A DNA stretch of 64,000 nucleotides from Larimichthys crocea (taxonomy: Eukaryota; Chordata; Actinopteri; Sciaenidae), in NCBI RefSeq assembly GCF_000972845.2, contig NC_040032.1, forward strand, positions 21,686,248 to 21,750,247. Direction: 5' to 3'. The notes beneath the pieces were generated by a model, which worked only from the letters and a program-made list of their open reading frames with translations, made no database searches and was not told where the DNA came from. Below, piece by piece: positions 48,728 to 63,400 of this stretch. The translations under genes were made by a program, and so were the position numbers. Position 1 is the stretch's first letter, and every line of letters starts with the position of its first letter.

Positions 48728-48920
48728 AACTGTTAGTTTATTAATCAAATAGTCGATCTGATTTTAATAATTTATGCATCATTTAGGAAGAGTTGTAGTT
48801 ATTTGTCATGCGTGATAATTAACTAAATATGTTTGGTTTTTGGAGAAACCATTTGACACTTTTTGACAAAACAATGAATTGATGAATCGATAATGATTCC
48901 AATCATTAGTTACAGCCCTT
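48728..48920. mobile_element. ATCGATTA-type hAT MITE copy
   Basis: The minus strand starts AAGGGCTGTAACTAATGATT and continues ATCATTATCGATTCATCAAT. The other end has ATCAAATAGTCGATCTGATT. This is the layout of the common teleost element with GGCTG(C/T)AACTAATGATT termini. The interior CATTTGACACTTTTTGAC is also familiar from that family. No coding capacity. Confidence 0.55.
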
Positions 48921-49350
48921 CATATTACGTTAAACATTTTCTCATATAGGCAGCGGTGAGTGTTATGGAACACTTAAAATTCACATCGTGATGCGATAGT
49001 GTGTTGCGTTCATCACATCTCAGCAAGTAACATTTTTCATCGCTTTGCCAGTGAAACCTTCAAAGAAACGTTCAGGAACGTAAGGCACAAATTAACTTAT
49101 GTGATATGACGTTGTCAGAGTAAGATTATTTAGAGCTCCAGGTTTTTGTGATCAGGAGACAAGCTGTTAACGTCACTACCTGATGTTAGAGAGCTGTGGG
49201 CTAGCTGCGCTGCTAGACTGGGAAATGAGATTTTACCTTTAATGTGTTAAGCCTCTGGAAACGAGGGAGACTGAGGGATGAAAGTCATTTGCAAAGACAA
49301 GTGGAGTTCCTCGCCGCAGACTTAAGTCGTTGCACTTTATCACTCAGAGC

Positions 49351-49420
49351 TGAGAGAGTGGGGAGAAGGAAGGGAAGGAGGGAGCGAAGGAGGCAGGGAG
49401 GGGATGAAACACCTCAGGAG
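49351..49420 (+). other. Polypurine tract
   Basis: About 70 bases almost only A and G with several GGGA/GGAAGG runs, so the minus strand is polypyrimidine. Can form triplex DNA in principle. It explains the low-complexity Arg/Gly-rich frame crossing it. Confidence 0.7.
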
Positions 49421-50072
49421 AAAAAAGGCAGGGCGAGCGGGTAAAAAGAGGTGTTTGTTCACAGGCTGACTTTGTTGGAGAGCGTTTCCTCCCCAGGTTC
49501 CTCACACAAGGCAGACGTTGACTCGCTGCTGGCTGCGGCAACCAACTGAGCGCGTGCAGAGGCTGCTCTGTATGCCTGTCAGGGATCTGCTGCCCCAGAT
49601 CAGTGCGAGGAGCCAAATGAGGGACAGGTGCAGCAGACAGCCTGTGGATACGGAGCGAGGAGTCAGGCTTTTAATTACAGCCACGTGGGTTATGGAGCCG
49701 CTTTTTTTTTATGTTCAGATGATTAAGCTAATCCCTGGATGCCAATTTAAGGCCAGCTCTGTGCTTCACAGTGCTGAGCCTCACAGAGAACAAGATCAAC
49801 TCTAATGTTTTATGTTGAGTGTATTTAGTTTTTCTTTTCTTTCGTTTTTCTTTCTTTTAAAAGAAATAAATCTACACTAACCCGGGGGTCAGATTTGAAC
49901 ATTTCTGGGCTCCAGACCAAATCTGTGTGAATACACAATCTGAAACATGCAGTCTTTGCACTAATTTTATGAAAACCCAGCATATGCATTGTTCAGCACT
50001 TTGTAAGCTTAAGCCTACAAGGTGAAAATTTTACCCTTTCAAAGTTTGTTTTTAAAAATGATGTCTTTAATA

Positions 50073-50467
50073 GAGTTGTCACGATACCAAAATGAGTAAT
50101 CATGATACTATACCAGACAAAGTATCACGGTTCCGGGTAGTATTGCGAACAGGCAAACAGCCAATCATTCAGCAGCTGTGTAGTTTGGTTGCAGTAGTTG
50201 CCATGTTGGTTTGTTTACAAGAGAGTAGCATGCATTGAGAAGCTGGGTGGAGAGTAGAGGCGGTCGCTATGTAGCGGAAACTGGCACCGGTAGTATAGTA
50301 ATCCACGGTAGTACCATCGTGTAGAATTTCTAGTATAGTAGGAACGGTTACGATTTGGCACCACGGGGTACTGTGGGTATCATTCAACTTTAGTCTTTAG
50401 TATTACCCACCACAGAAACACAAGAGTCTTTTGGTTCATGTAGCACTACTGTGGGTATCACGACCAT
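50073..50467. mobile_element. GTCACGATACC-type MITE
   Basis: The left end is GAGTTGTCACGATACCAAAA. The right end, reverse complemented, has GTCGTGATACCCAC, so 9 of 11 terminal core bases agree. The inside repeats GATACC/GGTATC-like motifs (GTATCACGG, GGGTATCATT), typical of a hAT MITE I know from fish. The right boundary could alternatively be at the GGGTATCATT near 50384. Confidence 0.5.
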
Positions 50468-53400
50468 TATGACCATCAGTTTAATACATGAGAATCAGTT
50501 TACCTGTCACAAGGAGTACTACCTTGTTGTAGAAACTCTTCACTGTCTTGTGATGTCATCAGGATTGTCTCAAATTGAGCTTGAGACTAGCCACCACCAC
50601 CCGTGCCTGCCGGTTTCACGAGATGTCATCTTTGTCCCACTGTTGATGTGGGACTGTAGTTGTAACATCCAACCATCTAACCTCACGCAACAGATCGGTT
50701 TGAAATGGCAGGGAAAAGGTTGGTGGAACTGGTGTATATCCAGTTTACATCCAATGAAACACTTTCTCGCATATGACGCTGCTACAGCAGAGTGATTCTT
50801 GTTTTATACAGTGTGTCAGTGCTACAATATGCATCTACAGGCCTCACTGAGTACAGTATAAAAGCGCAACTTTATAACTTTACTATATAACTTATTATTC
50901 ACTTTATACATTTCCTCGATGAACAGTTAGCTTTAGCCGAAGGACTTAAAGTAGCTAACAGCTGCTAACTGAACCTGCCATTAACGGGTAACTGAACCAG
51001 GCTTAGCAGCCGGACTGGACAGGATTTGAGCCCAGTTTCTGAAACCAACTGTGAATCTTTACTTATGGTATCCACATTGGAGCATCCATATCCAACGTGG
51101 AGTTACAGAACAGAATAACTGCAGAATTTAGCCGAAACAATTCACACAGATTATTAGGCTTATTATGTAATTCTGTTTCTCTGTGAGAAAGCGAACTGTA
51201 CTTGTTATATCTTCTGTCTAAACGCTGTCTCTGACCCTTGTACTCCTTAAATATCGGCCGCTGGTAATCTTGTTGAAGTAGGAATTAAAGGTCACATACT
51301 GTTAACCGCTGCTATCGTTACTGTTGCTCATATGTGATGAATTTGTGAACTGTAAAATGTTCCTGATTAACTCTAAACATTGAGAACATGTTATTAACTG
51401 TAGCTAATCACTAATTAGCTGATGAATGAACCTGTTCACCTTTGCTTGCGTTCACTTTATATTATTGTTGACTGGGTGAATATATTTCTGTTCCCTTGCT
51501 GAAAAGCTGTGTGTGTACTCGACCAAAGCACCTGACCTATGATGAGTTCATCTTTCTTGAGGGGAATGCAGATTTCAGTTTTTTAGCAGAGAATGTATTT
51601 TTTTTTTTTATTCCTCTTCCAGCAGTGGTCTTTGATGAGGAGTGTGTTGCTCGTACTCTCTGAGTCCACAGCATTTAAAAGCAGTCTGCTGTTGGCTTTG
51701 TGCATATGAGATAAAAGCTCTGTGTTAAAAACAAAGGAATATCTTGTCCACATCGCCTGCCTGGCTGCACAGCAGCAAAGATTAGATGATAAGGTATACA
51801 GCAGAAATGTCACAGTCATGAAATCAGGCACGCATCATGGGAAAGAAGAAACAGTGTCCATAGCAGATAAACCATTTAACCTAAGGCAGTTTTCTGCTCT
51901 TGTATGTTCTGCTCACTCAGCTGTGTCTATTAACAACCTCTGAACCACTGTGCTGTGTTCACATGCTTCTCTATAATGTGGTTATTGTCCTTCTTGGACA
52001 CTAAACTCAATCACAAATGTCAGTATGAACGAGAAACCTGGTTTTCATTTTCAGGGTTAAGCATTAAGAATTTCTCAGCGAAGCTTCAGGGGGCCCATTT
52101 TAACCATCACATGGTTTATCAAAGCATCTTCTTTCTTCAATTTTTTCTTATTTTTAATTTAATCTGCATGGAAAAAGTGAATGGGAGTCTTCTTATCATT
52201 ATTCTATGATGCTTATGATTGACAGTTATAACAACCTTATAGTTGTTTCTTTAGTGAAAACAGCCAAAGTTGGACAGAACAAGCAGTGAAGACACAACTT
52301 TGAACTTGTGATTGTCATTCACCATTATTTGTGTTATTTTATATTTAAAAATATCAGTTGATTAGTAAGTAACAGCTCTGGTAACAACTGGGGACCTTGA
52401 CTGAATATAAAGATATACGACATGTCAGATTTCTGAAAAAATGAAGCCAACACATCTTTATTTCCCCCTGATCGCTGGCTTTTTTCTTCTCCTAAAGATA
52501 GTTTCCACTAATTTAGGTAGTTCTTGCTGATGAACACTGATGTTCAGTTGATAATCAGTTATAGTTACTTGGTGCTACAAAAAAACGAGGATTCACGTCA
52601 TGATTGACAGCTGAGCCCTGCTCACGATTGCGTTGGCTGGTGTATGAGTGGGACCTCAATACCATGACACCGATCACTACTGCGCAGATACAATGCAACC
52701 AGCTCAAGATCACAGTGGCCTTACCCGGGATATTATAGCTTCACTTTTGTAATGTTATAAATATAGATATCTCTCCATCTGCTATCCACGATAGCTGAGA
52801 AAACCTGCTAATAAACCTGCTAATATAATTATGGGCGCTGTAGCAGGTGTTGTGCTGTAAAAATGTCATTGTTTTATTTCCAGCCATAGCCTGATTACCC
52901 ATAATCATCACCCATTCTTCTTTCTCTATGTATGTAAACGCGGTGATGGAAGGTATAGCCATCGCTGTCTTTCTTCAACCCTGTGCACCCACATTCCCAC
53001 AGTTGCGGATAAAATTAGAGTTTCCTGAATCAAATCTTTCTTCTCTCACCATTAGGCTTCCGCCGACCTACTCTTCTGTAAGTGTGACGACTTCTTTTCA
53101 TTTTGACAGATCATAGCGCAATAGATGTTTCCTGTAGTTCAGAGAGCTTCAGAGAAATGGTTTAAACTGAGGCAGTCGGTCTCGTTTTCTAGTCTTAAAG
53201 CATTTTCAGCAATCACACTGCATCCACACCAGCATTTCTGAACAGCTGTCTGAAGACTGACATGCTGTCTCTGAAAGAAATTGCTGCATTTTTTGCTCCG
53301 ATAGACCGCTGCCTTTCTTACTGAGCTACTTGCGGGAACAGCAGGTGATGTTACTGTTAGCATTCACAAAGCTTTGATCATATCAGACATACACACGTAT

Positions 53401-56400
53401 ACACCATCCATCCCCCTCCACCTCGACCTATCTTTATCATGGAAACACAATCAGCAGAAATTTCCTTATTCTCCCCTCAAATTTTTTGTTGGCATTGATT
53501 AGGGCTGTAAAACGATGCGTGAAAAGACAAGCTGTGTGGGTGAGGAGAAGGTAAATGAAACAAGCAATAAATGCTGGATTTTTTCCAAGCTCAGGGAAAT
53601 GGCTGAGATGGTAGCTGATGCAATGAAGAAACAGTCCAGTTTAATGGCAACATTAACACTGCTGTCACTCAACCTCTGGTTTGCTAAATGCATGGGATGG
53701 GTTTTTACAATATCTTTTTTTGCAGAGTTACACTGGATAACACAACATGGCTGCCATTTTTTGAATGCTTGGATGTTTTTAAGTGCTATTATGTATTACA
53801 TTTCTAACTTTTGTGTTGAGTTGAATTGGGCCATCAAACAAGTTTTGATGAGCTGGTGGCCTCTAATGGCATCACATCTAAAACATCTTGTAGCGACACT
53901 CTTTTCATTGGATGCACGTATTTAGCCGGTCAGCAAGCTAAGTGGCAAACTACTGTAATTAGCAAGGTAGCAAGCATTTGCAAACCAAGCCAGTTTGGTT
54001 GCATGCCAGAAAGAAATAACAGGGGTCAAGGGAACATAGTTATACCGTCTACTTGTCTTATGATTGAACTAGTCTTGCTCATCAGGGTTATATGGTACCT
54101 CGTAGCTTTCTGCTGCATCTTTCTGCCCCTTCATGGTCAACACATGTGTGACGGTGTTATCGGTTTACTAAATTTAAAGAAATGTGAACAAGTAGGCTAC
54201 AGTTGGTGTTACTTTGGTGAAGTGTTGAGTCTTTTGGAGTTGTGGTTTTTTGAATTCTTAATGAAATGTATCATCACCATTTGCATTGTGGCAAATGATG
54301 CTCGAGTGGTGCAGAAAGAGACTAAACTGGTATCGTCATACTGCTAATAAATAACCCTTATATGGGATGTGACACACCACATGTTGGTGACTCACTTGTG
54401 CAGCTACTTGTGGAGATTTCCAGTAGTTCCTTTCAACCATTTTTATGTGACGCATGAGAATTAATCTCATGACGAACACGTCATGCTAAGGGAAAAATAA
54501 CTCTCATAGCTGCTGTCATATTCTGTCTTGCTGCCACTGAAGAGACTCAGTAAGTCACCGTGTCAACAAGATCTAAATTGCACTGGCACTGGTTCAGTCT
54601 TCTAGAACAGTCAAAGCAAAAATGCAACAAAAGATTACATTTCAATGGAGTGAAAGGAGCCTATTCATATTGACTCCCTCTCTTTTGGGAGAGGGTCAAA
54701 GAGGGTCATTTTGTATTTTACAGGCTAGTCCAGTCTGGAAGAGCACTCAGCGATTTCTGAAGTTGTGCACACAGTGCAATCAATTGCTTTTTTTTTTCTT
54801 TTCTTCTTTGAGCTCTCGGGCTGCTTTATTGCAGAGAAGCTCAGCATCGTCTCTGTAAAACTACGTAATGGCCTTGGAGTTGATAGCAGAGGAACCTGTA
54901 TAACCTCTTGAAAATGTTAATTGTTCTTCAAGACTCTGGAGTACAAAAGCTGACCTGCAGTTGTAATGGACTTGCTAACCGATTTCAATATAATGTCTTA
55001 CCTTGTTATTTAAAGCAACAGCAAATGTCTTTTCTTTTTTTTCTTTTTTATTCACCCAGTGTGGTACGTAGCCATGCAGTTTTAGACATTTGATGTCAAA
55101 CTCAGTGACTGAAACTGCTTTATATGATTAACTGTTGTTGCCACGGAAGGAAAAAGTGTCACGTTATTAAAATAGTACAATGCATTCTCTGCTGCGACCA
55201 CACTGTCTGTACACTTCTCTTCTTTTCTTTGTCCGAACTCTCGACCGGGTGGGGTGCTTCAAATACCTTGGACTTGTCCTGGGGAATATAACCTGAGCTT
55301 TGCACAGCACTGACACTGACTAAATGCTGCCAACAGAAACTACAATAATAACCTTTTCATGTCATAACGTGATACTCATCTGGTTTTCATTGCCTGGCGT
55401 GGCTTCCCTAACTTTTATACCTAAATTCCAAAAAAGCCTGTCCACAGCAAAATCTGGAATATCCAGCACAAAACAAATTATCAGAGTAAATGATTAATAA
55501 GTGGCACTTTTTTTTTAATGAAGTCTCTGAAAAAAGTTAATCCAAGTAAAAAGTAGTATATAAAAAAACAAAAAAAAATGGTTTCTCATTATCACCTCCA
55601 TTGAATTTGGGTAACATAAACTCAAACCTGAACAAGTAAAAACAATCTGCACGGCTAGAAGCCACTTAGAGGTAAGTGTGAGTATATCAATGGACCTTTT
55701 AAGTGATGCCGCTTCTTTTTGCTATTTAAAATAAAGTCTGATGAGTCATTTCTGCTCCTATTGTCGGCTCTCTTTGCTGCCCAGGTGAACAGGTGCCTGT
55801 CATTAGTCTCTGTACCTAGCATTGATGTGAGGCAGTGGGCTGAAACACGTTGCTAGATTTATAGCATGTTATTCCATTATGAACCAGCCTCTGAATGAGG
55901 GTCTTTCTAGCAGTTCTCGGCCCACTTTGTTTCACATTATGCTCTCATATTGGACTGTTGTCAGTTAAACCCCAAGCTATCATCCTGCGGCCTGATTGTC
56001 CCCTCACTGACAAATGTTGATAATTACCTTCCAGTGGAGCTGTAAAAGCTCTCCCTGCTGAGCTCACTGATTCGCTCTTCCTAACCAGTGGTGGGAAGGA
56101 GCAGTGTGCCTCGAGCTCTCTGGCGCAGCAGGACGAGGCAGCCGTGGGGGGATGTATGGAGGGATGCTAGTAGGATTAGGGCCGCTGAGATAACTGATTT
56201 GCTGATCATTATGTAAGCCACATCTGTCCTCCGTCCCCCCTCGGTGGCACTCGGCCGCCCACGCTGAACGCAGCCAAACCCAGTAGCAACATGAAAAGAC
56301 AAGGCTTCGGGTTCTGCTTACAGAGACGACGCCAGGGGAAAGAGGTGAGGGAGGGGGATGTAAACATGCTCTTAGCTGTTAGTCACAAAAACACTGAGCA

Positions 56401-56492
56401 GATGATAGGGGTGACTGGTAAAAACGCTGTTTGTGATATCAGTTCCAGTACAAAAGCCCACAGACAGTAAATCACATTTTCCTTGGACGATA

Positions 56493-56687
56493 AGCTGCAA
56501 GACGATGATTTTCTGCATTGATCCGTCTATTTTTTCGATGAATTGCATGGCATGTAATTTGTCATAAATGAGTCAAAAAAAGCCCATCACAGTTTACCAC
56601 AACCTAAAGTGTTAAAAATGAAAAATAACAATGAAATAAAACATAGCCAGGTAGAAAATCATCTCTTTTGAAAAGCTGCAGCCCTAA
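56493..56687. mobile_element. ATCGATTA-type hAT MITE copy
   Basis: Begins AGCTGCAAGACGATGATTTT, continues with ATTTTTTCGATGAATTG, and ends AAAAGCTGCAGCCCT, so GCTGCA occurs in inverted orientation at both ends. The interior CCCATCACAGTTTACCACAA is a familiar body segment of this family. No open frame. Confidence 0.55.
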
Positions 56688-57448
56688 AATGTTTGGTAAT
56701 TTAGCTTGAAAAGGGACAGACAGAACTTGTAACTCAATGCAGTCTACCATTTGAATTTCTTTCTTTCATCAAATACTATGCCACACAGTGTTTTTTAATG
56801 TCATCTTTATTTTTGGATTGTCTGGAGTGGTGTCCTTTTTAGGGTCTCACAGCTTCATCATTCCATTTCATCAACCAGAATCCTGTTTATTTAGCCATTT
56901 TCATAGTTTGCTCCTTCTGCTCTGTCCATAAAACATCTGTTGCATGTATGTCCACCCTGGAAAAGTTTTCTCTCTTGTCCGTTCACTCGACATCACAATA
57001 CAAATATTCCACAGCTACACATTTTCCTCTCTTGACCTCTCCTCAGGGGCACTTCCTGGAAGAATTACTCCCAATGCTCAAGGATTACTCCCTCATGCTA
57101 CAGTAGGACAGATTGTTTCTATCACTCTCCCATGACCCTACAAAGACCTGAAGGACAGTGTCCTGGTTCTGCATTAGTTCCAAGGACCGTGTGATGTTAG
57201 GAGATGTTTTGCTGGAACAGAGGCCACTCTCTGAGCTGGCAGCGCCACAACTCAGCACTTAATAGCCACCATACAGTATTTTCGTGCTTCCTCTCTGTCA
57301 GACATGATAATAAGGAGCTTATTTGAACAGCACTTTGCTCAGATGGGTTTGGACAGGAGCCAGTGGAAGCTGTGATCATGGCAGTGGCAACACAGCTGTA
57401 AATTACCAATGAAGCCTCTTACAAATCCATCACACTGTGTCTCCTATT

Positions 57449-57478
57449 AAAATTATTATTTATTTATTTATTTTTTTT
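57449..57478 (+). repeat. (TTAT/TTTA)n simple repeat
   Basis: Short tandem TTAT units ending in a T-run. Ordinary simple repeat in the intron. Confidence 0.75.
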
Positions 57479-60400
57479 AACTTGAATGGCATGATGTAAT
57501 CTCTCTTGTGTAATGTTGCCTGAGATGCCTTCAGCAGCAACATATGCTCTGTCATGCATCGTCCAAGTTCCAGTTTTGGTACTGCTGTATTCCTCGTCTA
57601 CCACGTAGGATGTAGGGCGGGTTATTGCTTTTCTTTTGTTAGATGCAGCCATTTGTTCATGTTTACTTTTCAATACCTGGAAACTGTTTCTATGTGGAGG
57701 AATTAGATAAGATGATTTTTGAGCTGCCAAACAGAGTCCAAGTCTTTCGAAGTATTTATTGAAGAACGTTCCTTGTGTTTTGCAGCAGACTGGTGTGGGT
57801 GTCGTAAGGGCTTGTTGTTGGCATTGATGGTAGTTCAGATAAACACTGACTTCTTCTTGCGAGGGGTGAAACTATTCACACAACATAAAAGTCTTAAAAT
57901 TGACAGTTTTTATTTGTGTATGGATGTCATGAGTCCAAGAATTAAGCACAGTTCTGTGCCTGCAGAAGGCAGACAAGCAGCCATCTGTCATGGCCTTTGT
58001 CCAGCCCGCTGCCTGGTATTTCTGGTTGCAGCAGAGCTGTGGATAATGACTCTGATTGGGAGATGAGACGCTTTGTGGCAGCCCTGCTGGGCTCCTCTTC
58101 CAGGGAGGTCTCTGTGCCTCGGTCTCCACCCGGAGAGCCTCAGCTTCTGCAGCAAAGAGCAGTGGAGCAGGAACCCGGGGGACGGGCAGGGATTTGGAAT
58201 AGATGTACAGTCAAAACTCCCAACTGGCTTTTCTATAACTCAATATTTCTTTGAGGGTTGAGAAAAATACAACAAGTAACAGGGTGGGTTCAGCAATGCA
58301 GTCGCTGCCAGTATAAGTTTTTCATAACAGTGTCAAGTGGATTTTTTTCTTTTTCTTTCCTTTGCCCTTTGCCTACGATTTTGCTGTTTGTTTTGTTTTC
58401 TCTGTACTTCTACCAGTTCTCCATGGTCTGAATCATCACACCTTCAGGACAATGTTTATTTAGAAACAGATGATTTCCTTCGCTTGCTTTCAGTTGGACT
58501 TTCAGACAGAGACCTAACATGAGTCTTGGGTGATCTGATTACATCAGTGCACAGCTGTAAGTACATCAGTTTACACTTGGCATCCAAAGCGATCTCCACA
58601 TGTGTCTCAAGTGACCATTTGTGATCACTTTCACTTAAACACACAATGGGCATCATTTCTATTTACAAAGACCAAATACTTGTTGTTTGGAACTTCTGAT
58701 GTCAGTTGCGGATATTTGAAAAATGGATATCCGGGCCAAGACTTCTTTTGCCGTCTTATTAGTAACTTTATTTGTCAGAATAATGATAAAGACACATTAT
58801 GGAGAAAACCCAGTTAACAAACATCTACAAGTGAGTGCATATGTTTTAAAACTAGCTAATAACAAGTTAAGTAACCATCAGACGCAGATGGGTTTTCCTC
58901 TTTAGCTCTCCACACAGATTGTTCACCTGCATGTTCCCAAAGCCCAATCAAATGGAAATGGTCAGTACAACTCGGACTATTAAGCAGAAATCAGAATGCT
59001 TCTGATGCCACAATCTTTGTCCTTTGCCTATAGTTAGATGCAAATGAAGAACTCTGTTTATAGCGAATACTAGTACAATGGAGAAATCAACTGAATGAGA
59101 CAGTGTCTGCTGCTTAACATGGCAAGTAAGAGAGTCCAAACACTTTTTCTTTTTCATTTCGGTGAGTCGAATGAAAATCCGAAGGCATTTTTGTGTGCAC
59201 TTACAGGTTGTCAGTTGATCAGTCAGTCCTTAAGTGTGGCCCAGGACTTGTGGCTATATGCCTTCAAATGTGGTTAGAGTGATCACATATCAATACATCC
59301 TCAAATGTTTCTTGGGGACATTCACAACTGTGCCTAGAGTTGCCCTCTTGAGATTGAGTTACCAAAGATGCATAGTAATGCCAGATGAAAACTCAATACT
59401 ATGACACAAACCAGTTTGCAGGAGATAATATAATTCACCTTCATTCTACTGTTGGATCAACAGCTTGTTGGATCTGTAACCTGTGTAGTGGAGGTGGAGG
59501 CACTGTGGTACCGAGTACTATTTTTAGAAGGTGAGGATTGGTAGCTTATGTTTCTGTGTGATGAGCCAGGACAGCCAGGGCAAATTGACTTGTCTGTGAA
59601 GTGGTTGAAGAGAGGAAGGGGTAGATGAGGAACAGAGGGTGAGGTGGAACTGGAAAGACAGGTAATTGTGTCTCTGGGGGTCGAAGTGGATCTGTCTGTG
59701 ATCTGACAGAACAGGAAGGGGAAGAATAAAGAACAGAAAAGCTTCCTCTTCCCATTCAAGATACTGTCGGATCTCAGTAGGAGGAGAGGAAACAGAAAAG
59801 GGGAGTATTGACCTCAGGTGGTCTGATTCGTCCTCCTTGGAGAATGAAACAGCAACTCTGTTCTTATCAGACACACTGCTTTACTGGAAACACTAGCTTT
59901 CTACTATACCAAAGACAACCCAAAGTTCTTGCAGAAAGAACTTTTCTTTATTTCGTCTTTGTTTTGTTTCCCTTGTATGAAAATGCAGTTCTCCATGAAA
60001 TTCAAAAAGCTGTAGTCAAGTGTCAAATGGGCTTTTTCCAGAACGAAAACTTTTTTCATGAAACCTGTGGACCTTTTTATACACACTCTGAATATTTTTC
60101 CACTTTTTGACTACTTGAATGTAGTTTCAGTTTTGGTTCCTGAGCTGTAGTTCTTGGCCCCATAATGTCTCTTTATGATGTTCTCAGGGCCCAGTGGTTA
60201 GTACAAGGACAGAATTAAACATCACTGACTAGTCAAGCACAAGCCTGAGGACAACATCATCATTCAAACATCATTAAAACTAAGTGAGTTGGTTATCAGT
60301 AGTCTTACTAATATGACGTAGGATGGAAATTTGTAATAATAATGTACTAAAGCTGGTAGATAATGAGAACATGTTCTTCAAATCATGCAGGCAAGAAAAT

Positions 60401-63400
60401 CAAACTATAAAAGAGAAAAAGAAAAAATGCTGTGTATTACTCTACAGAGTGCTCATTTTTTCTTTCACCGGCACCTTTTAAAGTTATTATTCATGGATGA
60501 CATGGATACTGTACCGCTAAAAATGAAAGACCTCTCTACACAGTCTGACAGCCAGCTTGCACCTGATTTCTGCCTTAGGTGGGATTGTGACCTTAGTAGG
60601 CTTGGCTTGAATGCAATCTATTTAACCAGTTAGACCAAATGATGATGATTAAACTCTAATGACTAGACTATGAATAAAGACAGCAGTAGGCCATCCTTGA
60701 CATACAGGGCAATTCCAGACAGACTCTGCAGCTGACAATCGATTTGGAAAGAATAATAACAGAAAGATGGAGTGGGAACTAAAATAGAAGACTACATCTG
60801 TCTGTGAGAACTGCCAGATACCCAACCTTTAAGCTACTCTTTAACTCAAAGAAAACATGCCTGTTGGGGAAAGCTACTTGGTTCATGTTCCCTTTCCATG
60901 TTGGTGCCGTATTACTGGGTAATGTCCCACAACAGCTGCTGAGAGACTAAACTCACAGCAGCAGCACCAATCCTACCCTATCTGACCGAATAGCAAACAT
61001 AATCTGCTGTTGGGCAGATTAACAGAAGACCACAGCAGCATGGAAATGAGGTTAGGCAGCCAGCATTTCAGAGAGGCTCTTCGTAATCAGTAAATCCCTT
61101 CATCCAGGTCACCAAGAGAAAAACTGATGGACCACTGACTCAATGCGATTTAGGTGTCTGTCATAATGTCCTAATTCAGGTGTAGTCCACATTTCAGGAC
61201 TTAATATGTTGTAATGACTCAGAAGCTCTTCTATTCCATCTTCCACTTTGCCACTGAGAAGTGTTGCTCTCCTTTTACCTAAAATTAAAAGATTAAAAAT
61301 GTATATATCTTAATACTATACCCACATTGTGGACAGGTTACTGTCTGTCAAATTGAGACAACTATGGCCTGCCCCAAGATACCCATATCCCCTTCTGCTC
61401 CATGTTGCCATGTCAATTAGTTAGGTCTGGGCTACAACTCCTTCATCTATCACTGGATTTGTTTGATACTGATTAAAGCCTAGAGTTCTAGAGTTATGAG
61501 TAGTTTTTTTTTGGTTTTAGTGGATTTATGGATGTTTATTTGCAATTCCTCAGAAGGTATAAGCCACACTGAATCCAAAAGTATGTGCAGAATGTCTGTG
61601 TGTCGAGATCTGATTGCATTATGACTCTAAGAAGAAGTAATAGTTTTGATGTGCCTGTCCCTTTCAACTCGCATAGTATCTTTGCTTCACTATCCTGTAT
61701 AGTTGGGAAAAGGTCTGGGTTAAATTGATGACAATCAAACTTTGAAGCCACACTTTCCTTGTTTTTCTGGTTACATGTGTGGACATGCTGTTCACCCAGT
61801 ACATCTGTTACAGTCACACATTATGATGAATACCGACCTGGTGCTTTGGGTTGCAGTTTTGACGATTCGTACTGTTAACTCAGGCAGACTGCACTTTGGG
61901 TATTTATTTTCAGAGATGTTGATTGCTTGGTGTGCAAATTTTTGGAAATCATGATTTCATGAGGTGAATAGGGCTGCTTGATTACACCATCAGTTGTGGT
62001 CTCTGCAATGCTAAAAGTGCCATTACACTATCAGAAGTGCTTATCGGATGGTTGGATACCTTTGGACACCCCCATCCGCTCACACCTTTTAGATATGGGA
62101 TTGAGGGGACTTTGTCCAACCATCTGTGTATATTTATGACCTCGCCAATGCAACATTTGCACCCACTTCACATTCTGATTGGCCAGCTTTCTGTTGAGGT
62201 CAGAAAGAAGCAGGGGTTTGAAGTTTGGGTTTGTTTTCTTTCATATTTGACACTATTTCTGTCCCTCTTTACTTGAACAACACTACAGATGTCTTTTACA
62301 AGAGACATGTGCACCATAATACCACATTTGGTATCACACTCTCTATGATGACCGACTTTTTATTCCACTTCTGAGTGTTTCTTTCCGACTTAATTGGCCA
62401 ACATTTAGTACGAACTAGTTCTGATTGAGTATACCCCAGCCCCAAGAGTAGAAACTTGCACTGAAGCTATTTTAGCTCATTGTAGATAGACGAGCGACGA
62501 GCATGTGTCTGTCTCTGTGTCTTATGCAAATACACCCGCGCATTTGTTAACCGACACACTCAGTCTGTCTTTTTGTGAATCCATGTGCAAACACTGACTG
62601 ACATGTGGCCTTTTGTCATCAGTTAAATAGACCACTAAAAGGCTACATAAAATTTAATGAGGGATCACACTGCCAGGCGACACAAGCTCCATCTCCTCAC
62701 ATCTTTTCTCTTGCTTCTTCTGTATTTTTAGCAGGATATGTGTTAAAGATACATTTCTGTGTTGTTGTGTCACTTACAAGACATTTTGGGGCCTGTCAGT
62801 TTAATGAGAGCATGTTGGATGGAGACAACACAGCCTGTGTGGATTGTGGTGTCGCTTCTCCAATGTCCTATCAGTGTGTTTGTGCTGCGTCTTGAATATT
62901 AATAGAGCGGAAAAGTGCCCAGAGTGGAACGAGTTTGTGGCAGCACTGAGCCTCAGCTTTTTGATGATGGTGATTAGCAGAGTAGAGGAAGGCAATACTC
63001 CGCTCTGTACTACAGCAGAGAAACAGATGACTGTGTTTGCTGCTGCCTTATTTTCAGCTCAGTTTCAATGCCTCATCTGGGCTGGCACGTGGCTATGGAT
63101 GTGTGCTCTTATGAGCTGGCTGAGATAGGACTGGGTTCGTCTTGTGAATATTTCTTGCATTACATTCACTACATTGCACATTACTTGTGGAGTTTTTATT
63201 GTAAACAAGTGATTCTTCTGAACACAATGTGTGTATCATTGTGATGAATTAGATTCCACCGAACTATGCATGCTCAGTACATGTGCGTATGCAACAAAAG
63301 CTTCCAGCTGGGGCATTGTGGTTATAAGTCTGTGAGGCCGATAGATCAGGATCTAGAGTAATGCATTCTAAACATTTCCTACTATTAAATGTAATAAAAA

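Noticed and set aside
59440..59880. Several overlapping minus-strand frames of 69-116 codons
   Set aside because: They reflect a purine-rich + strand (Ser/Pro/Leu-rich translation) and have no recognisable domain.
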